Part shown: positions 1-12,710 of the stretch, piece after piece
Layout: each line of letters opens with the position of its first letter
Numbering within the stretch: the stretch's first letter is position 1
DNA from: Beroe forskalii
Taxonomy: Eukaryota > Ctenophora > Nuda > Beroida > Beroidae
DNA: 64,000 nt
Direction of reading: 5' to 3'
NCBI GenBank assembly: GCA_011033025.1
Contig: WFMF01000030.1
Coordinates: 806,001 to 870,000 of the forward strand
Translations under genes and position numbers: made by a program
Notes under the pieces: model-generated
The model's input: the letters and a program-made list of their open reading frames with translations, nothing else
The model's database searches: none
What the model was told of the DNA's origin: nothing

Positions 1-734
1 TTATATTACCTACCTTAGGAGGTCAACATTTATATGGAGTAAATTTTGGTGTTTACAAATTTGGTAGGTTGTAATTTGGGGATCTTTCTCAAGTCATTAC
101 TCTAGTAAACATATATGATAATCATTTTTAGAACTTGTGGTGGGTAAAAATATGGGCATTTTTCCGAAAATCTAAAACTGCAACCTCATATAAATACCTC
201 TAAGGTATAAGTACTGATTTTAAACTTTTACTCTTTTACATCTGCTTCTTCATGGTTCTTCTGAACAGATAGGGAACAGTGAAAGATGCAATAATACCTA
301 TAACATCAAGATTCAAGAGGTGATACACTATACACTATACAGTATACAATATACATTATACATCGCTTCAGGGCGCGGCAACTGCCTGCTGTGTAAAAAT
401 ACTGAAGGTATTGCGTATATAGATAGACTCCGGTCTTACCTGGCTACTTGCCAAAGATCGTGCTGTCCAATTCAAGTGCTCTCTACAAGCTCTATACACC
501 ATCCTGCAAGACAAAGAAAGAGTTGATTTGAAATTTTGAACAGTATTGGGAACAGACATTTGACTACATGACACTTCATCTTCTCAAAAGTTAGGGTCAC
601 GGACAGGGCAGAGAGATAAAGTGGCATGAAGTCAATTGTAATACTAATGAAAAGTTTGGTTCCTGTGGGGATTCTTCAGCAAGAAATAAACTGAACTGAA
701 AAAAGATAAAATATACAATTAGAAATAGCGATAA
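1..734. other. intergenic, no gene seen
   Basis: A+T-rich DNA with only short chance reading frames. A small TATACA-type simple repeat lies near 325-365. No exon, RNA gene or mobile element end was recognised. Confidence 0.6.
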
Positions 735-1139
735 GGGATCGTTCACATATTACGTAATCATCTAGATGGAGGGGGTTTCAAATGATTACGTTTGATTACG
801 GGGAGGCCGGAGGGGTTTTGATTACGTAATCAAAATATCCAAAAATTCTCGGTACTTTTCGGCAAAATCTTCAGAAAATCTCAAAAATAACATTTTAAGC
901 AAAATTTTTTCAAATCTTTCCTCGATATTTTCATCAAAATTTTCAAAATGGAAACCTTATCAATATCAAAGTATTTACTCCTTTAATTTTTCTCATTGGG
1001 TACTCAACTAGGTTGGGGGTAAGCCATGATTACGTAATATTCTCCTCAAGAGGAGGGGGTTGGGCTTTGATAACGTTTGATTACGAGGGAGGAGGGGGTT
1101 GAAAATGGCCAAAAATTGATTACGTATGTGAACGATCTC
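735..1139. mobile_element. MITE with TAA target duplication
   Basis: A 405-bp element. The left end reads GGGATCGTTCACAT and the right end is its near-perfect inverse, GTGAACGATCTC. It is flanked on both sides by TAA (732-734 and 1140-1142). The interior has several ATTACGTAATC-like blocks and GGAGGGGGTT runs arranged as subterminal inverted repeats, and no coding capacity. The 3-bp TAA duplication fits the PIF/Harbinger group, but that assignment is inference from the duplication alone. A shortened relative lies at 54258-54400. Confidence 0.8.
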
Positions 1140-1142
1140 TAA

Positions 1143-3229
1143 TGTCGCCCGCATTTTGATTGATCATGATCAATGATCATAATGATACTGAGTTTCAGTA
1201 AATTATAAATGTAACAGATGGGGAACAGTTTTTCAACTCCTACCCCGCATACGATAGGGTCTGGGCAAGTTTATATATGGTCGACAGAGAAAAGATGAGA
1301 TAGTAAGATGTGAGATGAAAGTCAAACATTAAATTATTTCGTGAACCCAATTTGCAATTGCAAATAAAGATAGGTGCCAAAGCATCGCTTCATGACGCAT
1401 CACACGTATTTGCTTACCTCAAGCTCTCCGGGCTGAGGTGCAGGATCCCCATCGCATATCCCATTTTAATTCATGGTGTTGATTGTTGATGTTCGAACTG
1501 GTTTCATGCGGTTTCCGGTACCAATTTAGGCAGTGAAGAGGGAATTGACCATTCGGAAGAAGAAGAATAGCGTTACAATGTCACGCATACTCTGAGTGAA
1601 AAGATTTGGTTGTTAGGGGGATTGTGCCAAGTTACGAGTTATTTACCAGTCTCATTTCAATATTTCATATTATATATGAACTAGCGTTTGCCGCAGTTCG
1701 CGGAAACAATCAATCTGATACCTTTAACTGTCTTGTCCAGCAGCCAACAGCTACTTGCTTCATGACCTCATCTTGGAATGTGTAAAGTGATTGGATCACC
1801 GCTACCGCTTACCGTAAGGGATTATAATTTTATACTTTGTAATTTGAATCACCTTCGCAGAAATATAGGTACCGCACAACATACTTTGTAACTTTAGGGT
1901 CAGGGGATAAACCCAAAATTTCTTTGATATTTATGCGTTAGGCCTGTCAGTTAGGCGGAAATGACCTAGAACAGCATATATATTAGCGTTAGTAAACGCA
2001 TGATTTTTATTATGCAAATAACTAATCAACGGATGGTCCAATTCAAATTTCCCTTTAATAATAACAATCCCCTTAATTGGGTGAACTTTCCCGAAAAAAA
2101 CGGAAAAAAAAATCAAACTACTTCCTAAATAGTCATTTTACACAGACAGACACTGAACACTTTGAAATTATTAATATAGATTTAGTGTACATCTTATTAA
2201 TAAGTTAATAATCCTATTGAGATAACAACAGCCTGTTTAAAGTTCCTGCCAGATTTTCAACTTTACTTTTACCTTCTACTGTTTGTCAACCTGCCAGATT
2301 TCCAATTCAATTCAATTATAAATTTTTACAGCACAAAACTTGTCATATATTTTTTCTCTGGGTTACAGTATATATCATGAAGCATCTGGGATGTGCTGAG
2401 GTGAGCACCAAGTCAAATTTAAAATCTGTTAATAGAGCCTCCATCAAGGACTAAGTATCTTACTATATATAATTCTTCATCATATATATATTTATCTATA
2501 TATTAGTAATGAACGCGTCATAATTGTTTGGAAAAAAACCGCACTAATTAAATCTGTCGTCACATAAAATTAAGTGTACCTAATTAAGTGAACAATTTTA
2601 TCAATTTTGCATTTTTCCATTTAGTTTTTCGAAATGAATTAAGGAATCATGACCGTCACTAAAACTTCAATAGTTTAAACTAAAATGACCTTTCTGAGAT
2701 ATGCAGTTTCAAAAGCACTTCTGTCTCATCAAGATTAAATTCACAGTTTGTTATGTTGATTTGTTTTTGTCATAACTGCAAATTGTCTCCTAGGTACTGC
2801 TTTCTAACAGGATCCAATTTGTTTATCTGACATCATTCGCAAAAAACCGCACTAATAAAGTGCGCCGACTTAATCGCGCAACCGGAGGTCCCGGTCTGAC
2901 ACCACTCCGCTAGTAATGATAAATCATATTTAACAAGACTATATGGTGGTAATATTCAACATAATGTTTACCGGTGGTAATCTTCAACATAATGGCCCCG
3001 ACCGGAGGTCGCAGTTTGCTGGTATTTGCAAGGCAGTGGTAATACTAGTTAAATCTTCAACATAATACGTACTGGTAAATACTGGCAGAAATAATTTAAT
3101 AATATAAGTAGGTTAAAATAAATAAACTGTAGTGTTAATTCAACTTATATACAGAAATAAGGCTGCATTTTTGTGACTTGCCGAGGTAAGGCCGCATTTA
3201 AGTCAAATTTAAAACAAAATAATCAACCG
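1143..3229. other. intergenic, minor repeats only
   Basis: No gene seen. One diverged outlying unit of the downstream minisatellite lies near 2240-2310. The phrase AAAACCGCACTAAT occurs twice (about 2536 and 2844). CTTCAACATAAT occurs three times between 2955 and 3065, beside ACCGGAGGTC motifs. These look like worn short repeats. Confidence 0.5.
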
Positions 3230-4690
3230 ACCTTTCTCTACCTTTCTCTACCTTCTGCTGCTTGTCACCCTGCTACCAACCTTACTCTACCTACTGCTGC
3301 TTCTCGGCCTGCCATATATCCTATTAACCTTATTTTACCTTGTGCAGCTTTCGCGCTTGTCAGATGTCCAAACTTACTATACCTTCTGCTGCTACAAGAT
3401 TTCCAACCAACCTTAGTTCTCTACCTTCTGCTGCTTTTCAGATTTCCTATCATTACCTTACTCCACCTTCTGCTGCTTCTCAGCCTACCAGATTTCCTAT
3501 TAACCTTACTCTACCTTCTGCTCCTTGTCACCCTTAAGATTTCCTACCAACCTTAATCTACCTTCTGCTGCTTGTCAGCTTGGCACCTGCCAGATTTCCT
3601 ACTAACCTTATGGCTTAGGTGCTCTACCTTCTGCTGCTTCTCAGCGCTGCCAGATGTCCTACCAACCTTACTATATCTTCTGTTACTTCTCAGCCTGCAA
3701 GGTTTCCTAAACTTTACTCTACTTTCTGCTGGTATTCTCAGCCTGCCAGATTACCTACCAACCTAACTCTACCTTCTGCTGCTTCTCAGCCTGACAGATT
3801 TCCTCCTAACCAAGCTTTACTTTGTGCTGCTTCTCATCCTGCCAGATTTTCTACCAACCTTACCCTACCTTCTGCTGCTTGTCAGCCTGTAAGATTTCCT
3901 ATCAACCTTACTCTACCTTCTGAGCACCACTTGTCAGCTTGACACCTGCCAGAATTCCTACTAACCTTATAATAGGTACTCTACCTTCTGCTGTTGTCTG
4001 TTTGTCAGCCTGTAAGATTTCTTGCCAACCATACTCTACCTTCTCCTACATCTCAGCCTGCCAGTGTCTCTACCAATCTTAAAAAAACTACCTTCTGTTG
4101 CTTCTCAGCCTGCAAGGTTTCCTAAACTTTACTCTACTTTCTGCTGGTATTCTCAGCCTGCCAGATTACCTACCAACCTAACTCTACCTTCTGCTTCTCA
4201 GCCTGACAGATTTCCTCCTAACCAAGCTTTACTTTGTGCTGCTTCTCATCCTGCCAGATTTTCTACCAGCCTTACCCAACCTTCTGCTGCTCGTCAGCCT
4301 GTAAGATTTCCTATCAACCTTACCCTACCTTCTGAGCACCACTTGTCAGCTTGACACCTGCCAGATTTCCTACTAACCTTAATAGGTACTCTACCTTCTG
4401 CTGTTGTCTGTTTGTCAGCCTGTAAGATTTCTTACCAACCATACTCTACCTTCTCCTACATCTCAGCCTGCCAGTGTCTCTACCAATCTTAGAAAACCTA
4501 CTTTCTGTTGCTTCTCAGCCTGCAAGGTTTCCTCAACTTTGCTCTACTTTCTGCTGGTATTCTCAGCCTGCCAGATTTCCTACAAACCTTACTATACCTT
4601 GTGCAGCTTTCCAGCCTTTCAGAGTTCCTATCAACCTTACTAAGTTACTATACCTTCCACTGCTTCTCCGCCTGCCATATTTCCTACTGA
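3230..4690. repeat. minisatellite with higher-order repeat
   Basis: Repeated units of roughly 48-50 bp built on CTACCTTCTGCTGCTTCTCA followed by GCCTGCCAGATTTCCTAC. A longer block containing CTGCAAGGTTTCCT and CTGCTGGTATTCTCAGCC recurs near 3694, 4110 and 4520, so a higher-order period of about 410 bp is superimposed. Several frames stay open because the unit has few stops; I do not regard these as genes. Confidence 0.9.
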
Positions 4691-5815
4691 ATGATTTTGA
4701 GCAGTGCAACTGTCTCAACTTCTCAACACTATAAGCACTGCTTCAACTCTTCAATCTTTCAATGCTTAAATTGTATGAATTTGTTATAACCCTTCCCTTC
4801 ACATGGTTTAATGTACCAAATAAAATGAGAAATGGAAATGCTGAGAAAAATAGCACTAATTCATTACCTCATGGCATCAGAATAATTGTGTAGATCAATG
4901 AAGTCCCCTGCATTCTATAGACTGCATCCATCTGTAGTAGGTACAGAGTTCATGCTATTAGAGTGACTGGTAAACAAGGATACTGGTAAAATGACATTCC
5001 ATTCAATTCAAAAAGTTACTGAGAACATGAGGGACTGAGGGAGGATATCATTCAGCATCACTTTAATGTATATCAAATGAATCCTACATAATAATGAAAT
5101 AATTTTCTTACAATCTAACATAATCAAGGGCTTCAAGCTCAAACAGACAGCACAGCTCTTCAATTTGTAGGTATTCATAAATACATCGCACATGTACTAA
5201 CAACTAAGAGTATAGCAAGAGTGTGGCAACTTAGTAATTTTATTGTTCATAACATTTAACTGAAACTAGATCATCAAGACCATATCGGAGTTATTCCCTT
5301 AAAATAGTATAGCAATGTCTTCATAATGCAGCCATTGATATTATTGGATAATGAAATGAGACCCAAATAAAGCATAACCACTGTTATCGGCATTGACATG
5401 GCATAAAAGTCAGTTTTATGCAGATTTCCTACAAATATATTTTTACCTAGCGCCCAAATATTGTAACACTTACGCGTCGAGTAAAATCGCAATTTTTGTG
5501 CGCGGCGCACTCAAAAATCTGAAATCTTATAGTGCCAATTAAAAATCCAGTTTTGAACTTTATCTTATGTGAAAAAATTGCGGAAAAACGATGATATAAA
5601 ATTTTTAGCATAAAAATGAGATTAAATGTACGTAATAACCCAATTTCAGCCGTCGCGCGCGCTCGCGCTTCTGAGCCGCGCACGGACACTTTACACGTGG
5701 AATCGCGATTGCGTCTAGTCGATCTCGTAATCTACTCAACAAGAGCTTTCTTTTGGTACCAAATTTGTCAATTTTAGAGAAATTTTTACATTTTGATTTT
5801 TATGTCCCTAAGCGT
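4691..5815. other. intergenic, no gene seen
   Basis: A+T-rich to mixed sequence with short chance frames on the minus strand. A CpG-rich patch (CGTCGCGCGCGCTCGCGCTT) lies near 5650-5675. I see no splice-bounded exon or repeat end. Confidence 0.5.
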
Positions 5816-6400
5816 CTCCACTACAAGCCCCGCACATAGGTGTGTGTACGCGCCTTGCTAAACACGTATATCCCTGTTATCGTCGCGCGGCGCGCGTACA
5901 CACACCTACGCGGGCTTAGGAAGTTTAAGTACGCGCCGCGCGCTGCGCTTCCTACGGGGGAGCGCGCCAACGCAATAACACGGGTATAGATGTGTTTAGT
6001 GGTATGGGAGAGGCATGACCCAATAGTCACGATAAACAATTTATAAGCAAAATCCGAAAAACTTTTACAAAAGAGCACTTCCTAAGCCCGCGCATAGGTG
6101 TGCGTACGCGCGCCGCGCAACGCAGACAGGGATATACGTGCATTTAGCAAATGCGGGCTTGGGAACTGACCAGTTTCCCCTAACCAGGGGCGTCGTAACC
6201 AGGGTCCTGGTTAGGGCAACTGACCAGCGGATGTGAAGATAAGTAGCAATACAAAAAAATTCTATAAATAATGAAACTCTTGCTTTGTAGAAAGATGCAT
6301 TGGGTTCGACCTCCTGAAGATTTGTGTTTCCCCTAACCAGGGGAGCAAGGCGCGGCGCGGCGCGCGCGTAAAACTAGGGATCTGGTTAGAGCAAGACTTG
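5816..6400. repeat. CpG-rich foldback repeat cluster
   Basis: Several copies, in both orientations, of a unit pairing CCCGCACATAGGTGTGTGTA with its inverse (ACACACACCTACGCGGGCTT) around a GCGCGCGG core and a TGCTAAACACGTATATCCCT arm. A second short motif, CCCCTAACCAGG, occurs at 6178 and 6330 with CTGGTTAG inverses. The same family recurs at 38255-38560, beside copy B of the duplication, so it lies at the upstream edge of both copies. Confidence 0.75.
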
Positions 6401-6401
6401 T

Positions 6402-7221
6402 GTTATTTCACTGCAAGGTTTAGGAGGTAAACCTTTAGCATCAATACTACAGTAATGGAATCACTTGACCTCAACCTCAAAGCAAAAGCAGAATAATAGA
6501 ATATTTAATGAAAACTAGGTTTTGGAAGGACTGCCTGAGATCCCTATATAAGTATATATGTTTTAGTTGCCTATTGTCTGATAGAGGTAAACCCATTGAA
6601 AAAGCATCAGAAATGGACACACTTGATCTTAATCTCATGCCTAGAACTGATTACCAATTGATTGGGGACGATTGCCCTTGTTAAAGTCCCTTTCCTCCAT
6701 TTATCCCTTTCTCAATTTAACCCACTAAACTTACTCAACCTTCCAATCCATTCTCTACAAGTACCAAATATCACATATCAACACCCTTGATACTTTCAAA
6801 ATTTGTTGTTGAGATATCTTATGTGTTTTTTTAATTATCATTGTTTAGTTATCAATTATTTATGTTTGGATGTTTGCATCATACATATTGACATGGACAT
6901 ATAGTTTATTACATGGGCATATTGTTTTATTTTGTGATATTTATTAGAAGTGTATCTCTTTCTTGAATCATATGTTAGGAAATGTTAGGAAGTTTTTGCT
7001 ATATTTTGTGGACACATTTCCAAGTAAAGCAAAGGATCTTTTTTGTGATATTAATGCTGTAAACTATGTATATAAAAATCACAAAACGTTCCCAAAAATT
7101 CTATCCTTATGCTTCAAAATTACAAGTGGATGTTATGCCTACGTGAAGAGGCTTGATAGTATAAACTTCTATGCTATTGTCAGATTTAATAATAATAATA
7201 ATATCAAAATTCCCTCTAGTC
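6402..7221 (+). other. upstream region of UBE2O copy A
   Basis: About 800 bp before the start codon, conserved with 38573-39347 of copy B, so it probably holds the 5' leader and promoter. Copy A carries about 90 extra bases at 7120-7209, immediately before the coding start. This extra sequence resembles 7860-7935 in intron 1, so it looks like a short dispersed repeat. No defined promoter element could be identified. Confidence 0.4.
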
Positions 7222-9211
7222 ATGGCAGAAAGAGAACTTGACAAATGCCCAATCTTCTACCCAAGTGATGTGGTATCCTCAAAGAGCAACAACCTAGGTT
7301 AGTTCCTTGATCAAGCTGAAGTAGGAAGATAGTTCTGAAAGATGGAAAAGCACTTAAAATGAGTGGTGTCTGGGGTGGGTGGAGGGGTTATGTCAAGTAA
7401 GTGGCAGCTGTTGATGAGAAAAATACAATATTCACAAAATAATAACAAAAAGGCGATAATTGGTGTCAGTTGTTTGAGAAGACAATTTCAGCATCTGTAG
7501 GTGGATAACAGCTTATGGAGAATGGGATTCCAGAGGGAACTATACTTGGGAGTGCTGTCTGTTATGTTTATGGAGTGTTTCATAGTTGAGATTGCAGTGT
7601 GTTGAGTCAGACCCAGGTGGGATCTAGTGGGGAGGGCTTTGAAAATGTGGATTTAGTTCCAGGCAATGTTATGTCCAGTTAGTGGTGATGGAGTGAAGAG
7701 CAGGAGTAGATTTAACTTGTCTGTAGTGCCAACGTCTGTTTTCCTAATATTGTGACTGGAGTTGGACACCTCCAACTGAACTGCATCCTGGGAAATGAAC
7801 TGCATCCTGGGAAATGAAATAGTCTCATGGGTTTAAATTCATAATAGCTAAGTTTGAAGTATATGTGATGCCTATGTGATGAGGCTAGATAGTGTAGGCT
7901 TTGATTAATACTATTCTCAGACTTGATGAATAAATAGGTGTGTAGCATCTCTTGTGTTACTTCATTTTGTCCATATAAGAGGTAATACTTATAGACCTTC
8001 CTGCAAATTATATCCTACAATATTTTGAATTGCTAACACTAGAATTGCTCATTTCATTTTGTATTCAGGTGTCATCATTGAGATGCCTGACTCAGATTCT
8101 GATGATGGAAGTGATGATGAAGGTATCCCAAAAGATGCTGCCATGGTGTCATGGTATCCTAGTGGTATGTAATGGATCATACAAATCATATAGCTATGAA
8201 AAACTGCTTAGAATCCGTAGAATCATGCTTAGTAATTATTATTTCTGTATGATATTAGTCCGCTAGATTATGCATAATATAGCACATAATTAGTAATTTG
8301 AATTAAAAAGTTGTCGATATTATAAACCATCCCATCTGATTTTGAAAATCACTGAAAATGAGTCATTTTAGTGGCATCATCCCCTCCCATGTTAAATGCA
8401 GATTTGTACCACCAAAAAATTTACTTTTGCAAAATTATGACTACCTTCCAAATTTGAATCATCCTCATTCTACTTAGGTGAGGAAGAGATACTACTCCAG
8501 AAGGAACTATCTCTGAAGAGTCGAGTTCTTGAACCAGGGATGGGTGTGGAGCGTCAGGGAGACTACAGATCTGGTGTTCTATTGGATATCAGTGCTAACT
8601 GCTCTGTAAAGTTAGTGGGCACTAACTCCCACTTGTCTAATGTTCCTGGTGCCTTCCTCACTCCATGGAATGTAAGTGATAATATTGTAAGTGGGGTTTG
8701 AACTATGCATAAATAAGCAACAGATAACAGTTTTTAGTGATAGATAAAACCAATTATTGTTAATTCAAATAATTCACAAATTTCTCTCATCCCAGTTGCA
8801 CTACCACGAACCTAACGTTGTGTATGGGTCCTGGCTTGGGTACATCTTGGAACTTCAGCAGACACTGATAGTGGGGTTGAAGAATGGTGCCCGAGTTCTG
8901 ATGAAGTTTGACACAGCCCGGCACATGGAAGACAGCAAGTTCAGTGAGATCAGTCCATACTACAGTGGGACATGGTATGTTGGACAAAGGCTGGAGGGCA
9001 AAGCTATGTGGTTCAAGCGAGCTACTGTGCTGTCTGGGCCCATGCCCGTGTTTAAAACTACAAAGCAAAAAGTGAAAGGTGTCGTGCTTGAGGTATGTAA
9101 AAACTAGTGGTTCTGGGAAGCAACATTGCTTAACAAGTACAGATTGATACATAATTTCCTTTTCTTTCACGAGCTCTCTTCATATTATCATAATTTCGAT
9201 GGTTAGCAACC

Positions 9212-9288
9212 ATATTTGCAAGTTAATTGCTTCTGAATAGTCTGCAACATTGTTGCAGACTATTCAGAAGCAATTAACTTGCAAATAT
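9212..9288. repeat. perfect 77-bp palindrome
   Basis: Arms of 38 bp are exact inverses around a single central T at 9250 (core CAACATTGTTG). It lies in UBE2O intron 4 of copy A. Copy B has only one arm's worth of sequence here (near 41370-41395), so the inversion-duplication happened in A. It is followed by about 150 bp (9289-9440) also absent from B. Confidence 0.92.
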
Positions 9289-12200
9289 AAGAAAGTCAAA
9301 AAACAGGGCGTGGCCATGTGCAGGGGTCAAATTTTCGACTTTCGACCTGAAATTTTTTTTGGTGGCTATTGAGCCCCTTGGTCAACATATAATCACTGTC
9401 TGAAATTAATTCGAGTAAAAAATCGGTTTTTGAACCTCCCTATGCAACAATCATTGATATTCAAGTTTCAACTCACTCTCATTTAAAATCAGGCTATTTT
9501 AACGGGAATGGAAGTGGAATGGATTATGCACGATTTCATGGCATCCAACAAATCTTCTGAGCCACCTCCAACACTCATAACTGGAGAGGAAATGCTATCA
9601 AAGTAATTAAATATCTATAGAGTTTTATTATCTCATCTTCTCACTGCTTACGTGATACTCTTCAACATATTATTTCAATGAATAATCTCTCATGAATTTT
9701 CAGCCAGAAAATCACTTGAATAAGCTATCAATAAGTAACTACTAAAACTTTCTATAGAATACGGGTGTTTGAAAGATATCAGCAAAGGTTACTGACAATT
9801 GGGCTCCCAGCATTATTCAGACTTCCTTCTAGCTTTGACGTTGAGGTTAGGCTTCGTTTCATAGTTTCCATATGATCTGAAGAGTGCTTTTTAGACAGGG
9901 ACCTGTCGGATCTTGAATCGTAAGTTTCGTTTTAAAACTGAAGCAATTGGTGAATGAGAATGCTAAGTCACAGGAATCAGGATTACAGTATATTGTTTAA
10001 TAAATGAATCTTTTCAGGAGGTATTGCAGGACGGCAAGAATGGTCGAAGTAGATTGCCTGACATAGATCTACCGATCAAGTCAGAGTGTCCCATTCACCA
10101 ATGTTACTTGGATAAAGAATGTTTAAACAGTGAGTCCTCCCACAAAAGCACAAGTAATGACATATCACTTTCTTGTTTCAAGATGGTCTCTGTAATTTTG
10201 AATTTCGGAAACTTATAATCATTTGACCTAACTTTTTGAATCATTTTCAGAAACTGAAGACGGTGAACTATCTCAACCCAATAGCCCTCCTTCTGAAGCT
10301 ATTCAGAACTCCCCAACATCTCATCTCATCTACGAAACCAAGATAGATAAGGAAACCAATGAGCGAGTGGAACTGGTGGAGAAGTTGCAGAAGAAGTCGT
10401 GTGACAAGTGTGTTGCTGCAGCACTGGTCACATCACAAACCAATGTTCAGACTACCATTGATGCTTCATCTCAAACTAGTGCTGATAAGAGCGAAACTAC
10501 AGACGCTAACAATAAGGGAGATCAAAGTTTGACGAAAAGTGACGGGAATTCTTCTGAATTGTGTATAGACAAATGTTCAGTTGAGGATTGTAAGGAAGCA
10601 GAAAAGAAAACTGAAACCAATACCGTTTCTGGTGATAATAAAGAAACTATGACCAATGAGACTATTTCAAACGATAGCTATACCACCGAAAGTACTACTG
10701 AAGACCAGGTTGCGATCGAAGCCAACTCTAACCAATTACAGTCTACTAATGCTTCTGATCCTACTACTGACACAGCCAATCCCATGACTGAAACAGTAGA
10801 TTTGGGAATCATTTCTCATGCATCCACCAACTGTGATCAGGCGGACAATGAATTGAGTGGTTCAGCAGGAATTGCTACTAATACAGACACCATCACCTCC
10901 GCACAGCCCCCACAATCAGCAGCCGCTGGGGTGGAATGTGAGACCTGCGGAGCTACTGGCAAGGAGGATTGGGGAGATTACGAGGAGGAAGAGAGTCCAA
11001 ACTCCTTCGATCAACTGGCAATCGGTATGATATCAGCTACTCTGCAGTAGCTAATAAGCGGGGGCCCGAAATAAGCGTACAGGGGTGGAAGGTTTGAGAA
11101 TTTCGTGCTAACGGGGGGTTGCCAAATAATTGGGTGGACCTGGATTTCTTATGAAACGAGTTAATTCCTTAATTGTTACTGTCCATGAAGTAATTGAAAT
11201 TTCACTGAATTATGCTAGTCAGACCATCTCTTAGCCAAATTCACAGGCAAATTACTGAAAAATAAAGAAAAAAGAACAAAAAATGGCCTGGACTTTTTCC
11301 TTAAAAATTGCTATCGTCTCCCCCCCCGCTTATTAGCTTTTGCAGAGTATTGTAGCCTTGCTAAAGTTCATCGAGTTTTACTGTTTTCGGCTAAATCTGG
11401 ATTTGTTTCAGGAATTTTCGTTTATCTTTAGAAAATTTGAAGGGTAATACGATGTTTCACTTAGGTGAAACTGACTCTGAAGATGATGAAACTGATAACG
11501 ATGAAGCGAACCAGTCAGAATCATGTAAGTTAGCGGAATTTAAGTGAGAGGGGCTCCAAATCAGCTCTCGAATTTCAATCGACATCCTATTTCATTTTTT
11601 TGAAAGCCGTGAATTTATGCTTCAACAAAGCTATTGTCCAGCGAGTGAGCACGAGTCTGACAGTGGGCTGGATGACAGCAGCATAGAGACTAACAAGGGC
11701 AACACAGTGGAGCGATCCACTTCACCCACTACACCTCCAGCTGAGAATGTTCCAGAGGCGGGGGCAGACACTGATCAGGTACAGAACTTACAGGTATCAG
11801 GTACAGATCATATTCAGGTACAACTTTCATCAATGTGTTTTTAACATGTGTTTTTGTGTAGACAGCTGGAGTAACCTGGCGTTCAAGTGGGCGGACACAA
11901 AACTTAATTGCTTTTCCAATCATTTCAACCCTTCCTGGTGTTTTATAAGCAGCGCCTCCACGCCTGTTATGAGACTCCTTGATTTTTTTGGGTCGATTTT
12001 TATTGATTATTTACTGTATTTTATTTTGTTTAGAAGCCCTGCGGTACCCTTCATGGGTTTTCAATCATCAAAGGTAAATTTCATATTCAGGTACAGTTCA
12101 TATTCAGGTATCTTAGTGAAATACCCTATCAGCTAATTCAAAGAAAAATCTATTAATACACGACTTTGAATTCATTGAATTCTATGAATAATCATTAATC

Positions 12201-12710
12201 TATTAATACAAACTGCTTTGAATTCTTCTTTATTGTTTATTCTGCTCCCTAAAATGTCTTTTTTAGTTTTAGATTGGATGCTCTTTGAAAAGTTGAAACT
12301 TTTCAGTTAGGTAAACTGTTGAAAACTTAAAAAGCAAATAGTAAAATTCTTAGATTGAAGCACGATGTAATCTTTCAGCATATCGAGAAACCAGGGAGCA
12401 AAAGATGGAGTAAACGTGTCAAAACTACCAAAATCCTGGGTGAGTACTGAGTCCCAAGTTTATTTGCGCAATTTCAATAAATCTTTCCACTTAATAAGTA
12501 AAAAAATCAAAATTGAAATTAAATAAATTTCGTCAAATCATTAAATTTCTATCCGAAAAACGAATAAATCAATTCTATCATCACCCTAACAGATGAAAAC
12601 AGTTAATAGTTTCTTAGCCATGCTGGTCTTAATCGTGCATTTCTAAAAAACTGATATTTAAACGATCCAACTCCAAGCCTCATCAACGTCCTCAACCCCC
12701 ATTTACTCAT

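Noticed and set aside
3173-4734. Long open frames rich in Pro, Ser and Leu in the minisatellite
   Set aside because: Several overlapping frames are open at once because the unit lacks stops; there are no splice signals or conserved domains.
6963-7241. Possible longer N-terminus of UBE2O copy A (MNHMLGN)
   Set aside because: The frame leaves the UBE2O frame in copy A and has no similarity to UBE2O; the later ATG directly precedes conserved sequence.
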